From: Turnera subulata
Lineage: Eukaryota; Streptophyta; Magnoliopsida; Malpighiales; Passifloraceae
Direction: 5' to 3'
DNA length: 64,000 bases
NCBI GenBank assembly: GCA_028386065.3
Contig: JAKUCV010006862.1
Span: 17,109-81,108, forward strand
Below the pieces are notes generated by a model. It was given only the letters and a program-made list of their open reading frames with translations. It did no database searches and was not told where the DNA came from. This document shows positions 11,932-24,442 of this stretch, in pieces. How positions within the stretch are numbered: position 1 is the stretch's first letter; every line of letters begins with the position of its first letter. The position numbers were made by a program, and so were the translations under genes.

Positions 11932-12131
11932 TTTGTCAGGCTGTGGATTTTACAGCTTCACAAGTTGACCATGTTCTGGTTATCGGTATATAACTGTAGC
12001 TACCCGCTGGAATGACCAGTCCATTTTTTGTTGGACTAAGTTTCTTAACTCTCTACTTCCTTTAACTTCTGCCTACCATTACTTAGGACTGTACTGGGAT
12101 GTTGAGAAGTTAAAAAAAAAAAAACACCTTG

Positions 12132-12137
12132 AATAAA
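12132..12137 (+). terminator. Candidate poly(A) signal of the PI4K gamma gene
   Basis: AATAAA, 200 bases after the stop codon, in a T-rich 3' region. Plant signals are loose, so this is a plausible rather than certain site. Confidence 0.4.
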
Positions 12138-14448
12138 TATGTTCTACCTGGAATATATAGGATTACAGGAATGTCAGTGATGTGCACACAAGTGCGAGCC
12201 TTGTTACCAAGGTAGGCTAGTTTAGTGCCGCTCAGGACTGTATCCTCTGATCATTTTGTTTGCAAGTATAGATAAAGAGAATGGGAGTTTGGAAGCAAAT
12301 AAAAACCCAAAAAAAAAGTTCTCCTGTATATATTGCATGTGTTATAGTGTACTGTACTATTAATCATGAATGTATACTTGCTACATTTCTAGCATATCTG
12401 TACCAGACAAAAAGCAAAATCCCTTCTGGTCGTCCTGTGGTTGCTTGATTAATGCTATGTTTTGTTTCCCTATTTTTTTTTTCTCCAACAAATGATTGCA
12501 GTTGGGGAAATAGAATGCTTTCAGGAGTATAGATTTCTACACGAATATCTGTGACAAAAGTGATTTAGCATTAACAGCAGTTTTTGTAATGAAAATATTA
12601 GGATTAAGCTGCGTATTCTGGATGATCAAGTAAGATATTCAATGAAAAAGAAAAAAGATCAGTTAGTCAGTGTACAAAATAATGCTATGACATCGCGTTC
12701 CCTTGACCACTTAGAAGATCCAGTTCTCTTCATATAGAAACCACATATACCATACTAAGTTTCTTATGTCCTCCACATGAAGGCAAATCCTTATGGAAAA
12801 ATAATTAATGGACACTCCTACCCCCGGAGTAGAGCACTCAATTTACTCAAAACCACCATCTAAAGTTTGGTTTAAACTAAATATAGATGGCGTAGTAACG
12901 ATAATCTAGACCTCATATAAGCAGGAGGTTTAGTTAGAGATGGACTAGGCAGATTTATAAATGGATTCACTTACTAAGTCAAACTATGTAACTCCATAAA
13001 ACCCTAGTTAGGGGGAGGATAGACAGGACTATAAATAACATAGAGTTCAAACGCTAGGCATTGTAGATTGGAATGGACTCAATTTACAGAACAACTTTTT
13101 TTTTTTTATGAGAAAAATCCCAAGTTTTTTTTTTTGTTTTTGATGAAAAAAGATCCCAAGTTCTTACAACAAAAGAAATAACAAGCTGTTCCAAATGGCA
13201 AAAGTTACTTATGGCGCTGAGCTAACTGGGCCGCCTAACAAGGAATCCACAGACCCAATAAGCCCAGTTCAGAGAACATACAATTACTCAATTTGGATTT
13301 TTTAACCGATCAAAATCAAGACACTTCGGCTTAGTGGGTCATAGGAAATTTTGGGCCTAATGGGTAAAATTGCCATAGCAGAGTGTGATGGTGGGTGACT
13401 TTAGCTCCCCGAGGTCCGGTTTCCCGCTATTTTGTACGAAGGCAAAAGGAGAAAGGGAGGGAAGAACTAGCCATGTTAGGTTGTTGTCTTTATTGGCAAT
13501 ATAGACCAATTTAGCCATGTTTAGAGGAATCTTAGGTCAGTCATTCATTAGTTTTGCATTGACTAAAGTGTGATAGTAAAAACAGAAAAGGAGGAGAGCG
13601 AGTGAGTGTTTTGCTTTTGTTGCAGAAAAGTCGTTCGCTCTCCAAGATTTTTCCCCTACTTTCACCAAAACTTATCACATTTCTTATGCCAATTGTCAAT
13701 TGCTGATTAAAATCATTCATGAAAGATCAAAAAAAAAAGAAAAAAAATCAAAATAATTCATATGGTCATCATTTATTATTCAAGTTGGAGAAGAAGGTTG
13801 TGCTTGCTATCCTTTTATTGTTCAAACATATTCCATTTGCCAAAAGTAACTTCCTAAAACATCACTAGATTCAAAATTCCACTTTCTTATCCATTGAACT
13901 TATTAATTGCTTAAATTCTCCTCCACCTTCAGTTCTTCCATATTCTTTTTTTTTTTTTTTGGGTAAGGAAAAAAAAACAGAAAAAGGAAAATTCTTTTTT
14001 TCATTCCATTGTTCTTAACTGGTCCCACCCTCGCACAATTTCATCTTTCGGCTTCCAATTCCATGCCTCTTTATAGCCATCTCAACCTACTTACACCAAA
14101 ACCCACAATCTAAGCACCAACACCAATACAGAACCCATTTCTCAGACAAAAGAGAAAAAGAAAATCTAAGCCCAGACAAGGCCACCACAAAACAATGAAA
14201 CATGCAAATGAGAAAACAACAAAAAACCAAAAAAACAAAAGTCTTCCTTTTCACACTCTCTCTTGAGTCTCTCTTTCTTACTCTTACTACTACACTACAC
14301 CTCTCTTTCACTTTCACTTTCACTTCCCCCTTATATGTCCCCTCTCCACTTATCCTTAACTCACTTCAATTCTCTCCACTTTCTCTTTTCTTCTTCTTCG
14401 CTTTAGCTCCTTAGATCAAGGCCTATCTATCAAACCAAAAAGAAAAAA
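12138..14448. other. Intergenic DNA and LEA_2 promoter region, no element recognised
   Basis: AT-rich sequence with poly-A/T tracts. The last 250 bases are rich in CTCTCTTTCACTTTC-type pyrimidine runs, which fits a plant 5' leader for the gene at 14449. No gene or transposon ends were recognised. Confidence 0.55.
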
Positions 14449-15132
14449 ATGAGCAAACCTCGTAGACCGACGGGTCGTACAAACCTAGCTTCATGTATAG
14501 TGGCCACGATTTTCTTGGTGTTTGTAGTGATTATAGTGCTCATAGTATTCTTCACCGTCTTCAAGCCCAAGGACCCCAAAATCTCCGTTAACGCCGTCCA
14601 GCTCCCGTCCTTCGCCGTCTCCAACAACACCGTCAACTTCACCTTCTCCCAGTACGTCTCCGTCAGGAACCCCAACCGCGCCGCCTTCTCCCACTACGAC
14701 AGCACCCTCCAGCTCCTCTACTCCGGCTCCCAGGTCGGCTTCATGTTCATCCCCGCCGGCAAGATCGACTCCGGCCGGACCCAGTACATGGCCGCCACCT
14801 TCGCCGTCCAGTCCTTCCCCCTCTCCTCCTCCCCCGACTCCGCCGTCAATGTGGCCCCCACCTTCGTCGACGCCGCCGGCGTAGGCGTAGGCGGAGACGG
14901 CGGCATCGGGGGGCTGGGGGGCTTCGGGTTGGGCCCCGGCATCGCCGCCGGGAATGGCAACGGGAATGGTCCCGGGTTCCGGGTCGGGCCGACCATGGAG
15001 ATAGAGTCTCGGATACAGATGGCGGGTCGGGTTCGGGTCTTGCATTTCTTCACCCATCACGTGGAAGCTAAGATTGGGTGCAGGGTGGCTATTGCCGTGA
15101 GTGATGGATCTGTATTAGGCTTTCATTGTTAG
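14449..15132 (+). CDS. LEA_2 / NDR1-HIN1-like (NHL) membrane protein
   Basis: Intronless gene of 227 residues. A short basic N-terminus (KPRRPTGR) precedes a strong membrane segment at about 13-38. A LEA_2 domain follows, with the family-typical FTFSQYVSVRNPNRAAFSHY stretch (64-83) and LLYSGSQVGFMFIPAGKI (89-106). Such proteins are single-pass type II membrane proteins of plasma membrane or plasmodesmata linked to pathogen and osmotic stress; the exact role here is unknown. Residues about 143-180 form a Gly-rich (Gly-Asn) insert between LEA_2 strands. Third codon positions are strongly C/G from about 14580 to 15000, unlike the AT-rich surroundings, and this creates long false frames on the other strand. 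The C-terminus ends VSDGSVLGFHC, usual for the family. Confidence 0.9.
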   Translation: MSKPRRPTGRTNLASCIVATIFLVFVVIIVLIVFFTVFKPKDPKISVNAVQLPSFAVSNNTVNFTFSQYVSVRNPNRAAFSHYDSTLQLLYSGSQVGFMFIPAGKIDSGRTQYMAATFAVQSFPLSSSPDSAVNVAPTFVDAAGVGVGGDGGIGGLGGFGLGPGIAAGNGNGNGPGFRVGPTMEIESRIQMAGRVRVLHFFTHHVEAKIGCRVAIAVSDGSVLGFHC

Positions 15133-15727
15133 TCTTTTCTTCTTCTTTTCTTCTTCGGGGTACTCTTCTTCTTACTTAGATGTTATCTTAGTGTAATTGT
15201 TAGCTTTTTTTTCTCTATTTCTTTTTTAGTTTTAATTTGTTGGGAAAATGTATAAAATGAATTTAATTAGTGAAATTTGGTCTAGAACTTTCCAAGTTTT
15301 GATCTTTTTTCTTATTTATATAATTTAGTTACAATTTTTTCTTCTTCTTTTTGAAGGATGTCGTTTTGGTTAAAGTGTTTGAAAAGCTGCCGAGAATGAT
15401 GAAGCTTGTTTAAAGAGAGATTACATAGCTTTTGGCTTTTTAGCGCTTTTGTTTAGGGCTTAATTGTGGGGTAAGCAAGGGTTTGATACCAAGATTATGG
15501 CAAGAATGGTTGTGTCGAGTTGATTAAAACTTAAAAAGTCACGTCTTTGAATATGGAGTTTGGTCCAATTATGAAGTAAAGGTTAAGGACAATGAGTGAG
15601 TGATGCGCTGGAAAGATGCGTGAATTGCTCGCTATTAGTACTATTATTTTGCATACTTTTGCTTATTGCAGGAAAACAAAGAGGTCTGCATCTGGAGTTT
15701 CTCTTTTGGGCTACTAGCCAAGTCAAA
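15133..15727 (+). other. 3' region of the LEA_2 gene and intergenic DNA
   Basis: T-rich sequence after the stop codon, then ordinary AT-rich DNA up to the start of duplicated block A. No further gene seen. Confidence 0.5.
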
Positions 15728-17013
15728 AAAAAAAAACAAAAGCAACTTTGTTTTACCCTGATAATGGCAGCACTGGAAAGAAACAATGGAGGAATTTCAG
15801 TAAAATTTGGGTATTGGAATAATTGGATTGGTATTATTTGCCGGTAAATGGTAATTGGGGGCATACAGTAACAAAGTGAGTGCAGCTAGATTTACTTTTT
15901 GAGTTGTGGGATCAAACTGGCAGACTACCGAGAGAGGTCAGAAGGAGCGTAGACAATAGCCATAAATGCATGTGGCCACTCTCTTGGGATTCGAGTCTCT
16001 ACTCTTTTTTTCTACTATAATGGGGACAGCTACTATAATGGGGACAGCCATGTCACTTATCAACGTGAGCATCCACCATCAGCAGTTTACTTACTGCATA
16101 GATCAGAGAAATGTGAGCACCAGCCATTCCATTGAAGTTTTTGGTCTTGTTGCTGATGGGATGCCATTGCTTACCAAAATTTATCATTTATGAATCACAG
16201 GGTAAGAACATATATATGGACATAATTAAAGGTTAAGTGGTCGGTTCTAGAATAAGGAAAGAGAACAATTTCAGTGATACAGTCTTTAGTCTCTTTAATG
16301 ACTGCTACTTTTTTCTTTTGAAAACTTTAATGACTGTTACTGTAATGTTTATTATACGCAGGAGTGGGAGGTCTTTATATATAAAATGAACGGAACCTAC
16401 TTCCCATTTGGAATTTTATCAGAACTTGGAGGTTAATAAGTTCCAAACACCAGGGAAATGTTATATCGCTTCCAAACACTACTGCATAAAGTCCCCAGTT
16501 ACCTCTGGTAAATAGTGCTATTAGAAACTGCTTCCTTTATTTTTAGATAAGGCAGGGCACAATTATTCAGGTAATGAACTGCAGGAAGAGAACATAGAGA
16601 ATCTGAGTTGTTAGGACGTTTAGCAGTATTTCTGAATGATAATCATTACTGTTGTAGTTTGTGCAAATGACAAAAGTTATATTAATATGATTAAAGAAAG
16701 AAAAAGGGTTTTCATGACGTGCACAGACACATTATGCTCCGATACTTGATCAGAGAACTACTAACATAATCTCACCCTATGCAATTCAATATTAGACCAA
16801 ATATAAAATCGACGCTGCCATGCTTGCAAACCTTAAATGCATGGTAGCCGACATTTTTCAGATGCTGAGTACCATTTCATAGCAGGGAAAAACAAGCAAT
16901 AACGAATATGCAGTTCTGAATAATACAACAATCTGCAGATTACAGTGGTGGTCCATATTCTCTTCAATCCTCCAACAGCACAAACAGGATTATGCACAAC
17001 AACTGCACCAAAA

Positions 17014-18515
17014 CTATTTGTACTGGTAACATTTGGTCTGCAGGTTCAAATCAGGTCTCCACCACTGGTGAATTCCATGTGCTTCCCTAAAATCATGTGA
17101 TGGAGTTAGATTGACTGTCAGACTTGCTGAAGGAAGAAGGTGAAGTGGCTCTGATTCTTTACCAAAGGCACTCATAATAAGACCGCTAAATGAATTCCGG
17201 GTCGCTAACCTCTCGACCGCCCTAAATCCAACACCAATCTCACTCATTTTATTCCTATGTTCAAAATATCCAATATACTCTGAGCACAAATGATCACCAG
17301 GATTTACAAACAATCGTGGAATCCATGCAGACAGAGCATCAAATGGATCTATCGAGCGATTATGTTGATTGCCCTTCTTTGCATTTGCAGCAATCGCGAG
17401 ACCAGCTGTAATCACACTGCCCGCAATGCGGAGCCCATGTTTCACTCTTTGGTCTTTGATTCTCTCAATTGGGGCAGACAAGAATGGTGAATTAAATAGA
17501 TAGGCTTGAATAAAGATCCCTGTCTTTGCCATGGTCTTTCCAGCAAGCATTGCCATTGCTGCTCCCAGAGAATGGCCTGCTAACCAGACATTTGACTCAC
17601 CTACAGCAGCAACCACATTTCGCACTGCTTGGATGGCAGCCTCGAAACGAGAGGTCTCATGGAGTCCATTTTTAATGATGTGTACATCCAACTCTAGGTC
17701 TCGTGAGAATGAGTCCGGCTTAGTTATGGTGCCACGAAAGGCAATTACATAACGTGGGCTTTCATCAATTGATTGGTGGCAGCCAGATGTTGGAGGTTTG
17801 AATTCATAAACAGCACCAAAAATAGAGGAATCAACATCATCCACAAGCTGACGAAGCAACTTAAAATGAAGAAACTCCCACCAAGGAGGAGCTAGAGCTT
17901 GAGCGCCTTGACGCTTCAACTGGCGGTCACGCTCTAGAATGTAGACACCTTGAACTAAACTGGCAGCGACTGATGTCCGGTGATGTGCATTTGCCCTGCA
18001 AATGGTTGGAACCAGTTCTCAAGAGTTGTACAATTCAGCAAGCAAAAGTCTACAACCAATTCAATAGAAATATGCAAATGTTTCTCAAGAATTTCTAACT
18101 CATTCCAACTGCTAAAGCTTGCAACTATTTAATTGCATTAAAAATATAACACCATCCGAAAGTAATGACACTCATAGAATAGTCAATTTCTGGGAAATGT
18201 GAGTTTTATGTCATACAAAAGTTTCACCAGAGCAACTGCATGATCCGGTGGATTCTAGATGAGAAACTAAAAATGATATAAGCAGGCATACAGTCAAGTC
18301 ATATGTATTTTTGCTCGTTGGTGTAGCAAGTTTATCAAAGATTGTGGCATTATCTGCATTCTACCTCAAAACTCAGAAATACTGAAACTTTTCTGACACT
18401 TAAAAAAAAATTGACGGTAGGCAATTCATAGCATGAGAAGTGTACATACTAACCAATCTATAAAAGTCAAGTGTAAGGGTCCTACAAGACTGAAGTCTTC
18501 CCTCTCAGAGGCCAT
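17014..18515 (-). CDS. Class-3 lipase-like alpha/beta hydrolase (At4g10955 type), copy A
   Basis: Two coding exons, 18515-18454 and 17995-17014, split the codon of Trp21 and give 347 residues. The N-terminus MASEREDFSLVGPLHLTFID and SVAASLVQGVYILERDRQ are typical of the plant family annotated as 'GDSL esterase/lipase At4g10955', although the fold is lipase class 3. The nucleophile elbow is GHSLG with Ser163, preceded by YVIAFRGT, the usual strand before the oxyanion site. Probable substrates are acyl esters, not established. No signal peptide or membrane segment is evident. A 5' UTR intron is likely (18564-19484). The paralogue at 36529 differs at scattered residues and lacks three residues (QHN) in the KKGNQHNRS stretch. 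Confidence 0.93.
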
Positions 18516-18563
18516 GACACATCTCTCCTTTCCCCCTCCTCTTTGATTTTGTTGAAGGCACCA

Positions 18564-19484
18564 CTGCAATGCAGATCAGAGATTAACAACCACTACATAA
18601 GGTCTATTCACTAGAATAATACAAATAAGCAAAACCCACCGACATAATTTACAAGGGCAATATATCCGGGTAATGCAACACATAAATGTTTTAAAGCTAA
18701 CCAAACTTTCGACAAATCAACTGAAAACACATCTGGGTAAACCTCAAGCCACATCAAAGAGACATACCAATCTTCTCTGTAATGATCTGCTCAAGATATA
18801 TCAACCCAAATAAGTCCTAGAGCCAAGTCATAGCGGTCAACCTCATTGACCATTTTGTATGTTCCTGCTCAGACCACTTGAGCAAACTCTCATCAATAAT
18901 TAATAAGGCTTGAAGGTTTACTTTTTGAATAATTAGTAGACGAAACAATGGAACTGTGTTTTTGTTTTCTTTCTATTTGATTGAGAACCGGTTGAAAATT
19001 TAACAAACTACACCTGGGTTTCTCCTTGAAATGTTATATGAACAAGAAACTTTGATCAATATCATCAACATAATAATCCAATCACCCTTCCAAAATCAGG
19101 TTCTAGCAAACCGCATTCTAATTTGGCATCTGAACTAAGCCATGTCAATTTAAAAGAATTGAGAAGTCCAACTGAGATTCAAATTTCAAGAACAGAAAAT
19201 GAAGAAAAATAATCTCCAAATTCGGATCTATTTGTTACAAGACACGAACTTTACGCAAGCAAAACAGCACCCACGTTGTAAAGTTTCAAACTTGCCCCGA
19301 AACCAATCACCAAACATAAAGAAACCTTGCACAATTAATCAGCAAAAATGTATGTGGAAAGCCTGTGCTCTATTTGTCAGTCACAACCACCAAAAACCCA
19401 ACCCAGAATTCAACTTTAATTGTTTTTATCTCCTATAAGCGAATAGCAAACATGGAAAAGAAAAACTTCGTAGGAGAAACCTAC
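18564..19484 (-). other. Probable 5' UTR intron of lipase copy A
   Basis: On the minus strand a good acceptor (GCATTGCAG|TGG) lies 48 bases before the start codon and a good donor (CAGG|GTAGGT) lies at 19484. Both are conserved in block B. The first untranslated exon and promoter would then lie beyond about 19485. Prediction only. Confidence 0.5.
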
Positions 19485-19705
19485 CCTGATCAAGTAATGT
19501 GGAGAGCAGATCTGTACAGGACGACGATATGCACAGAAAGGCTTTTAAATTTACCTTCTTTTTTTTTCCCCTTGTTGGCCCCCCCCGGTTTATGAGTTTG
19601 GTGGCGAGTATTTAACAAACACAAGGACGTGGTTACTGGTTAGTGGAGACACAGACCCAGCAACCAGGTGTTTTTTTTTCCCCTCTGGAACACCACCAAG
19701 CAACA

Positions 19706-21049
19706 TATGTTGGGGCTGTTAACTTAATATGAGAGACGAACGTGTGTAAGAAGTTTATGATTTTTTGTTTTCCTCCCCCGGAAGAAACTCGCAGATTCTA
19801 AAACCTCGGATTGGTATGATACTGATACATACAGGGGAGATACGTAAATAATGTCCAAAAATGAATCTGGAGCTTCGCTTAAAACTTTATAGCTTTTACC
19901 TTTTAGAATTAGAGGACGTGTCTATTCCAAGTTTATTTATTTTATTTTATTTATGATGATCCAAGGCGAGAATGGGCCGAGTTGGCGGCATCTAACTCGC
20001 ATATTCTCTGGTTGTTCAACTTACATAAGCGGGCTTTGCCTGGAAAGGAAAAGGTTGTTAAGATTCAAGGCCATCGTCAATTTATTTGTCAAAAACGATC
20101 AGGCCCAAACAAAAGTGACTGTTCCATGACATCGATAGGGATGTACCCCAAAAGAAGCAAAAAAGAACAAGAAGCATCGCGGTGAAAGAAACTAACTTAC
20201 TTGGCGTAAGCATTCTCGACTCGAGTTACTCGGTTGGAAAACGCTCTCTTATGCAACTCTGTAATCCCCAACTCTTATAAGATTGGAACTCTTACCCTCT
20301 TATGCATAGGGCTTAGCATGTGTTGATATGTGTCCGTACAAACTAGTCTAAGACTAAATCTTGTCTTCGTGTATGTACTTTGTGTACTGTTAGACAGCGT
20401 TTCAGAAAAAGAAAAAGTACCGTTATCAACCTGGGTAGTCGTAAACACTGATATTGATGGAATCTCTTTTTCCTTTTTTATCATTCTGTTTTTTGTTCTC
20501 GCTGAACCTTCCTTGCTACCTCCAGAAATTTCAGAACCTTACAGATGAAATCTCATAGGTTTTTTTCTCAACCTTTAACCCGAATACGACCTTAGTACAC
20601 TTCAGCACATCTTATCGTTTGAAATCTCGTAGTTTGTATAACATCCTGCTAATAAGACCATTTTTACTGTAAAAAAAAGGTAAGGCCATTGAAATTTCTA
20701 GTAACGCAAACGCAGTTGTTGGTTGGCTTGGGAAAACTATTTTAAACCACCATGTCGCAACGTGAGTTCATTAGTGGATCAAAACTCTAATTTGTAAATG
20801 CCTTACAGCCCGTAATGAAATTTAATTTTTTAGGGTAAATACGAAAATGGGAAAGAACTTGCCGAAAAGAAATACAGACACATTCTAAAGAAAGGATGAA
20901 CTTTTTTGAAAAAGAAGTACAACCCTTTACAGGCAAAAGAACCACTTTTTTGAGAAAGAGGCTCCTGCTTCTCTCTAAAATTGTCTTCTATGGAAATTGA
21001 GATTGAAGCTCAAACTGAAACACTAATCGATACCCAAAACACCGACCCT
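19706..21049. other. Intergenic DNA, nothing recognised
   Basis: Mostly AT-rich sequence with short chance frames (for example 19982-20185). No domain, terminal repeat or RNA gene was recognised. Confidence 0.5.
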
Positions 21050-22116
21050 CTGGATGGAGTTTCTTACCAAAAGCAAGGTTAGCTAAAGTCGCAGTCTCTG
21101 TCGATTTAAGTAAGCCCCTCAAAAGCATTGTGCGTCTGGATGGAGTTTTTTACCAACTTGTGAGGGACTTCCTCAAATTTGTTTTACTTATGGAAAATAT
21201 GGACATTCCTCTATTGTTTGTGTTTTTCACAATTCCATCAACACAACAATCTCAAGAGACCTAGGTACCCCAAGTCCTAGTCGAACTAAAGACGATAGCA
21301 ACCCATCAATTGTGGTAGCCCCTAAAAAATTGGTGAGGAAGGATGATGCAGTAGGTGAATGGATGGTGGTAGCTAAGAGATCTCAGAGAAACCACACCTA
21401 GGAAATCGAAACCCCAGCTGCCAACACCAAGTCCTGTGCATACCGGACAAGCTGGCGATAGATTTGGAACTTTGGAGGTAGAGACAAGTACTGTTCCTAT
21501 AAAGCCAACAGCGACACAACCCCAGACCAATCCATTTGTGGGCCAACGGATACCCCTTACAGCCTTGTCCCAACCTAACTCCCAGACTATAACTTACAAA
21601 CCCATATCAACCAACAGAAAAGCCCAGGCCCCAAAAGCTACATCTAATTAGGCCAAACCTTACATACGAAGGCCCTCCCTTAAAGACATTACCCACAGCC
21701 CCAAAATGAGTAAAACTAGACAACCCAATACTAACCCAAATCCCTCTAATTCACAAAACCCGGCAACATCCCAACCGAAGGTGTTGCTACACAACAATCC
21801 TTCAATCACCCCAGTACCCAGACAAGTATATATAGCTATATCTCTTGAGGAATCCTGTCATAGGATCAACAACCCGAAATCATACCAGAGTAACACCAAC
21901 GCTCTATCCCCTATACCCTCAACCACCCCGACTAGACCAGACGCACCACAAAACCCCCCACTACCCCCACTCCCTATCCACCAAATAGACCCACCCGACC
22001 CTGGTGCAACTATTAACCTTGTGATTACCCCTGCCCCCATAACCGCCCCCTCAATAGCCCCAGAGTTGAACTCTAGTCTTAAGGGCAGTGCACAAGTTGG
22101 AACAGTACCAGAAGCC
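21050..22116 (+). mobile_element. L1-type LINE, ORF1 remnant (left part)
   Basis: Pieces typical of plant LINE ORF1 can be read: RLAKVAVSVDLSKPL near 21080, a zinc-knuckle-like CFTYGKYGHSSIVC near 21175-21220 with one Cys lost, then GEWMVVAKRSQRNH near 21355, then a Pro/Asn-rich tail. There are stops and frameshifts. The element is cut at 22116 by the copia insertion and resumes at 30324 with the start of the endonuclease, so this is one LINE split in two. Confidence 0.7.
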
Positions 22117-23676
22117 TGTTAGTGTAATATGCCCAAAAGCCAATCATGGATGATTATTTGTAGTCATGTATATGCATTAAGGTTATTCCAATAAGTATCG
22201 TTTATGAGATAAACGCTTGCACATACTTATAACCCTAGAATATTTCATATTCTTAAATTGTCCCTAGTCGATTATTATAATGGATGGGTTGTAATAGTAA
22301 ATTAAGACTAGCGTATGTTGAGAATTGCATATGTGATATGAATTCTACATACGGGTACAAGTTAGAGAACTTGTGGACTGGACCGACCCACATAAGAACG
22401 CTACATGGAACGTTATATGTTTTGTCGATAGCGGTTCTTATAATGTATTGTCCTTAGACCAGTGATCATCAAGGTTCTCAACATGTGAGTCATATGCTTT
22501 GATATTATTCCTGGTCATCCGTAACTGGATAGACGTAAGGGATTATTGGGTGTATGATGAGTGTGCAGTGGGTTTTGTATGATCCAGAGGGGATTCGTCC
22601 AACCCATATAACGGGTATATTATCGGAGTGTTTCTTGATAGAGTTGAACCGTAAATGCATGGCCATGCTCGGATAATGATATATGATATCATTGGTATCC
22701 GTTTTACCGGTTAACTCGAGCATCAAGAAACCGAGATTAAACATATGCGAGATTGACATATTCCATATCTCGTGTTTAATCTTGATAATGGGACGAAGAG
22801 ACGATGGCATGTTCCGAGGCACGTGGAATCAGCATTGATCTTGTCGTTCGGGTGGCAATGATGTGTTGCTAGACGCTGCTCTTTGCTTATAATTGTAAAA
22901 TGAGATTTTACGATTATTGCCGAACGTACAAGTGCCTACAGGGTCACACACATACAGCCGTTGATTCGAGCAGGTGGTTGAACCGTGGTTGGACCATGGT
23001 TGAACCAAGGTGTGGTTGGACTGCGGTTGGACTGTGGTTGGACCAGGGTCGTTTTGGGCTGGTTTGGTTCAATTATTGTCAGAATAATTTAACCAAACTA
23101 GTGTTGTGATGAGTTGTGTGATAATGGATTAGTGGAGACATGTTTTGTGTGGAGACACAATCATATTGTCTAATGGTCCACCTTGTTGGCCATTAGCTCC
23201 CCTCCATTATGCATTTGTGTGGAGAGTAATCAGATTACTCTTGAGTCTCTTCCTCACTTGTCTTAGAGAGTTTTCAGAGTCTTGAGAGTGTCTTGAGAGG
23301 TCTGAAAATTGAGAGGAAAAACACATACCATCTACTTCATTCTTTGAGAAAGAAAGAAGAAACTAAACACCACACAGCTCCCGTTTTCTGTTGCTAGTAC
23401 ACCAGTTCGGGAGAGCTCGGGTTGAAGATCGTGAGACGTTCTTCTACCGGTTACAGCAGTTCGTGTGGATACCGTAGAGGGGCGAGGCTTTTGTCTGGCT
23501 CTAGCTGATGCGGTTCTACAGTTGGGTGAAAGACCTCAACCGTTACAGATATGAAAAATTGTTATTCGGTTTAGCTCCCTTCACATGGATCCTCCATGTA
23601 TATCCAGTATTTCCGCTGCACATACATGTTGTATTTTGTGCTTTTGATTGTCAACTGCATGAACCGGATACTTACA
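22117..23676 (+). repeat. 5' LTR of the 8.2-kb copia element
   Basis: 1,560 bases, TG...CA ends. It has an 18-base segment near 23027-23044, in a run of GGTTGGAC repeats, that the 3' LTR lacks. Confidence 0.95.
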
Positions 23677-23677
23677 G

Positions 23678-23689
23678 TGGTAGCGGAGC
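23678..23689 (+). promoter_or_regulatory. Primer-binding site
   Basis: TGGTAGCGGAGC, one base after the 5' LTR. It matches the initiator tRNA-Met type site (TGGTATCAGAGC) in 10 of 12 positions. Confidence 0.75.
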
Positions 23690-23932
23690 TTCTTGTGAAG
23701 TTCTAAACCGAATTTTTGTGAGTTCATATGTTATATGTGATATAGCTTGAACATGCTAGGCATACGTGATATGTTGTTTTCAATTATGTATATGTGATAT
23801 ATGTGTTGATGTTGATTTGTCAAAAGTGTTTTGACAACAAGAACTTGATTGGTATGTGATATCAATCAAGATGTTATTGGTAGAAAGTCGAATGAGTTCG
23901 ACAAGGGTGCTTGAAAGGTATATGATACCTAC

Positions 23933-24442
23933 AACATTGATGTTTAAGCTTTAACATCGATGTTCTCTTAGGTCGATTGTCGACTGAGAGGTCAAAACAT
24001 CGATGTTTAAGTGTTAACATCGATGTTCTATGCACTCGGAAACCTCCAACATCGATGTTTGATGGTCAACATCGATGTTTTGAGGGTTCAGCGACCTCCA
24101 ACATCGATGTTTGATAGTCAACATCGATGTTTTGAGGGTTTGGCAACCTCTAACATCGATGTTTGAGTATCAACATCGATGTTTTGCAGATTCGCAAACT
24201 CCAAACATCGATGTTGAAGGGTTCAACATCGATGTTGTGGAACCTAGTAACTTCAACTGCGAATTCAAGGAAGAAGGAGGCCGAATTGGTGTCTGTCCTG
24301 AACAGCAAAGTTGTAGCCCTACTTCTTAGCTTTCCAAGGACACCAAGTTTGCCCAAATCCGAGCTCTATAGCTCTGAATATGGCCGAAATACTAAGTGCT
24401 GCCAAGTAGTTGGGAGAATCAGATTCTCAAAACATCGATGTT
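23933..24442. repeat. Array of the palindrome AACATCGATGTT in the copia leader
   Basis: Twelve perfect copies start at 23953, 23996, 24016, 24048, 24068, 24100, 24120, 24152, 24172, 24204, 24225 and 24431, plus a one-base variant at 23933. From 23996 to 24204 spacing alternates exactly 20 and 32 bases, so the unit is a 52-bp repeat carrying two palindromes. It lies between the primer-binding site and gag, in transcribed but untranslated sequence. Confidence 0.95.

Larger units (their letters stand above)
15728..19705. repeat. Duplicated segment, block A (4.0 kb)
   Basis: From ACAAAAGCAACTTTGTTTTA (about 15733) to the CCCTCTGGAACACCACCA region (about 19690) this matches block B (34358-47165) in the same orientation, gene and flanks included. 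Block A lacks the three large transposon insertions of B and keeps their empty sites (near 16090, 18605 and 18760). It has about 100 bases near 16470-16560 that B lacks. Borders are by eye. Confidence 0.85.

Noticed and set aside
14491..15060. Long minus-strand frame of 189 codons opposite the LEA_2 gene
   Set aside because: It is the mirror of GC-rich third codon positions in the real gene; its residues are low-complexity Gly/Asp/Glu with no domain.
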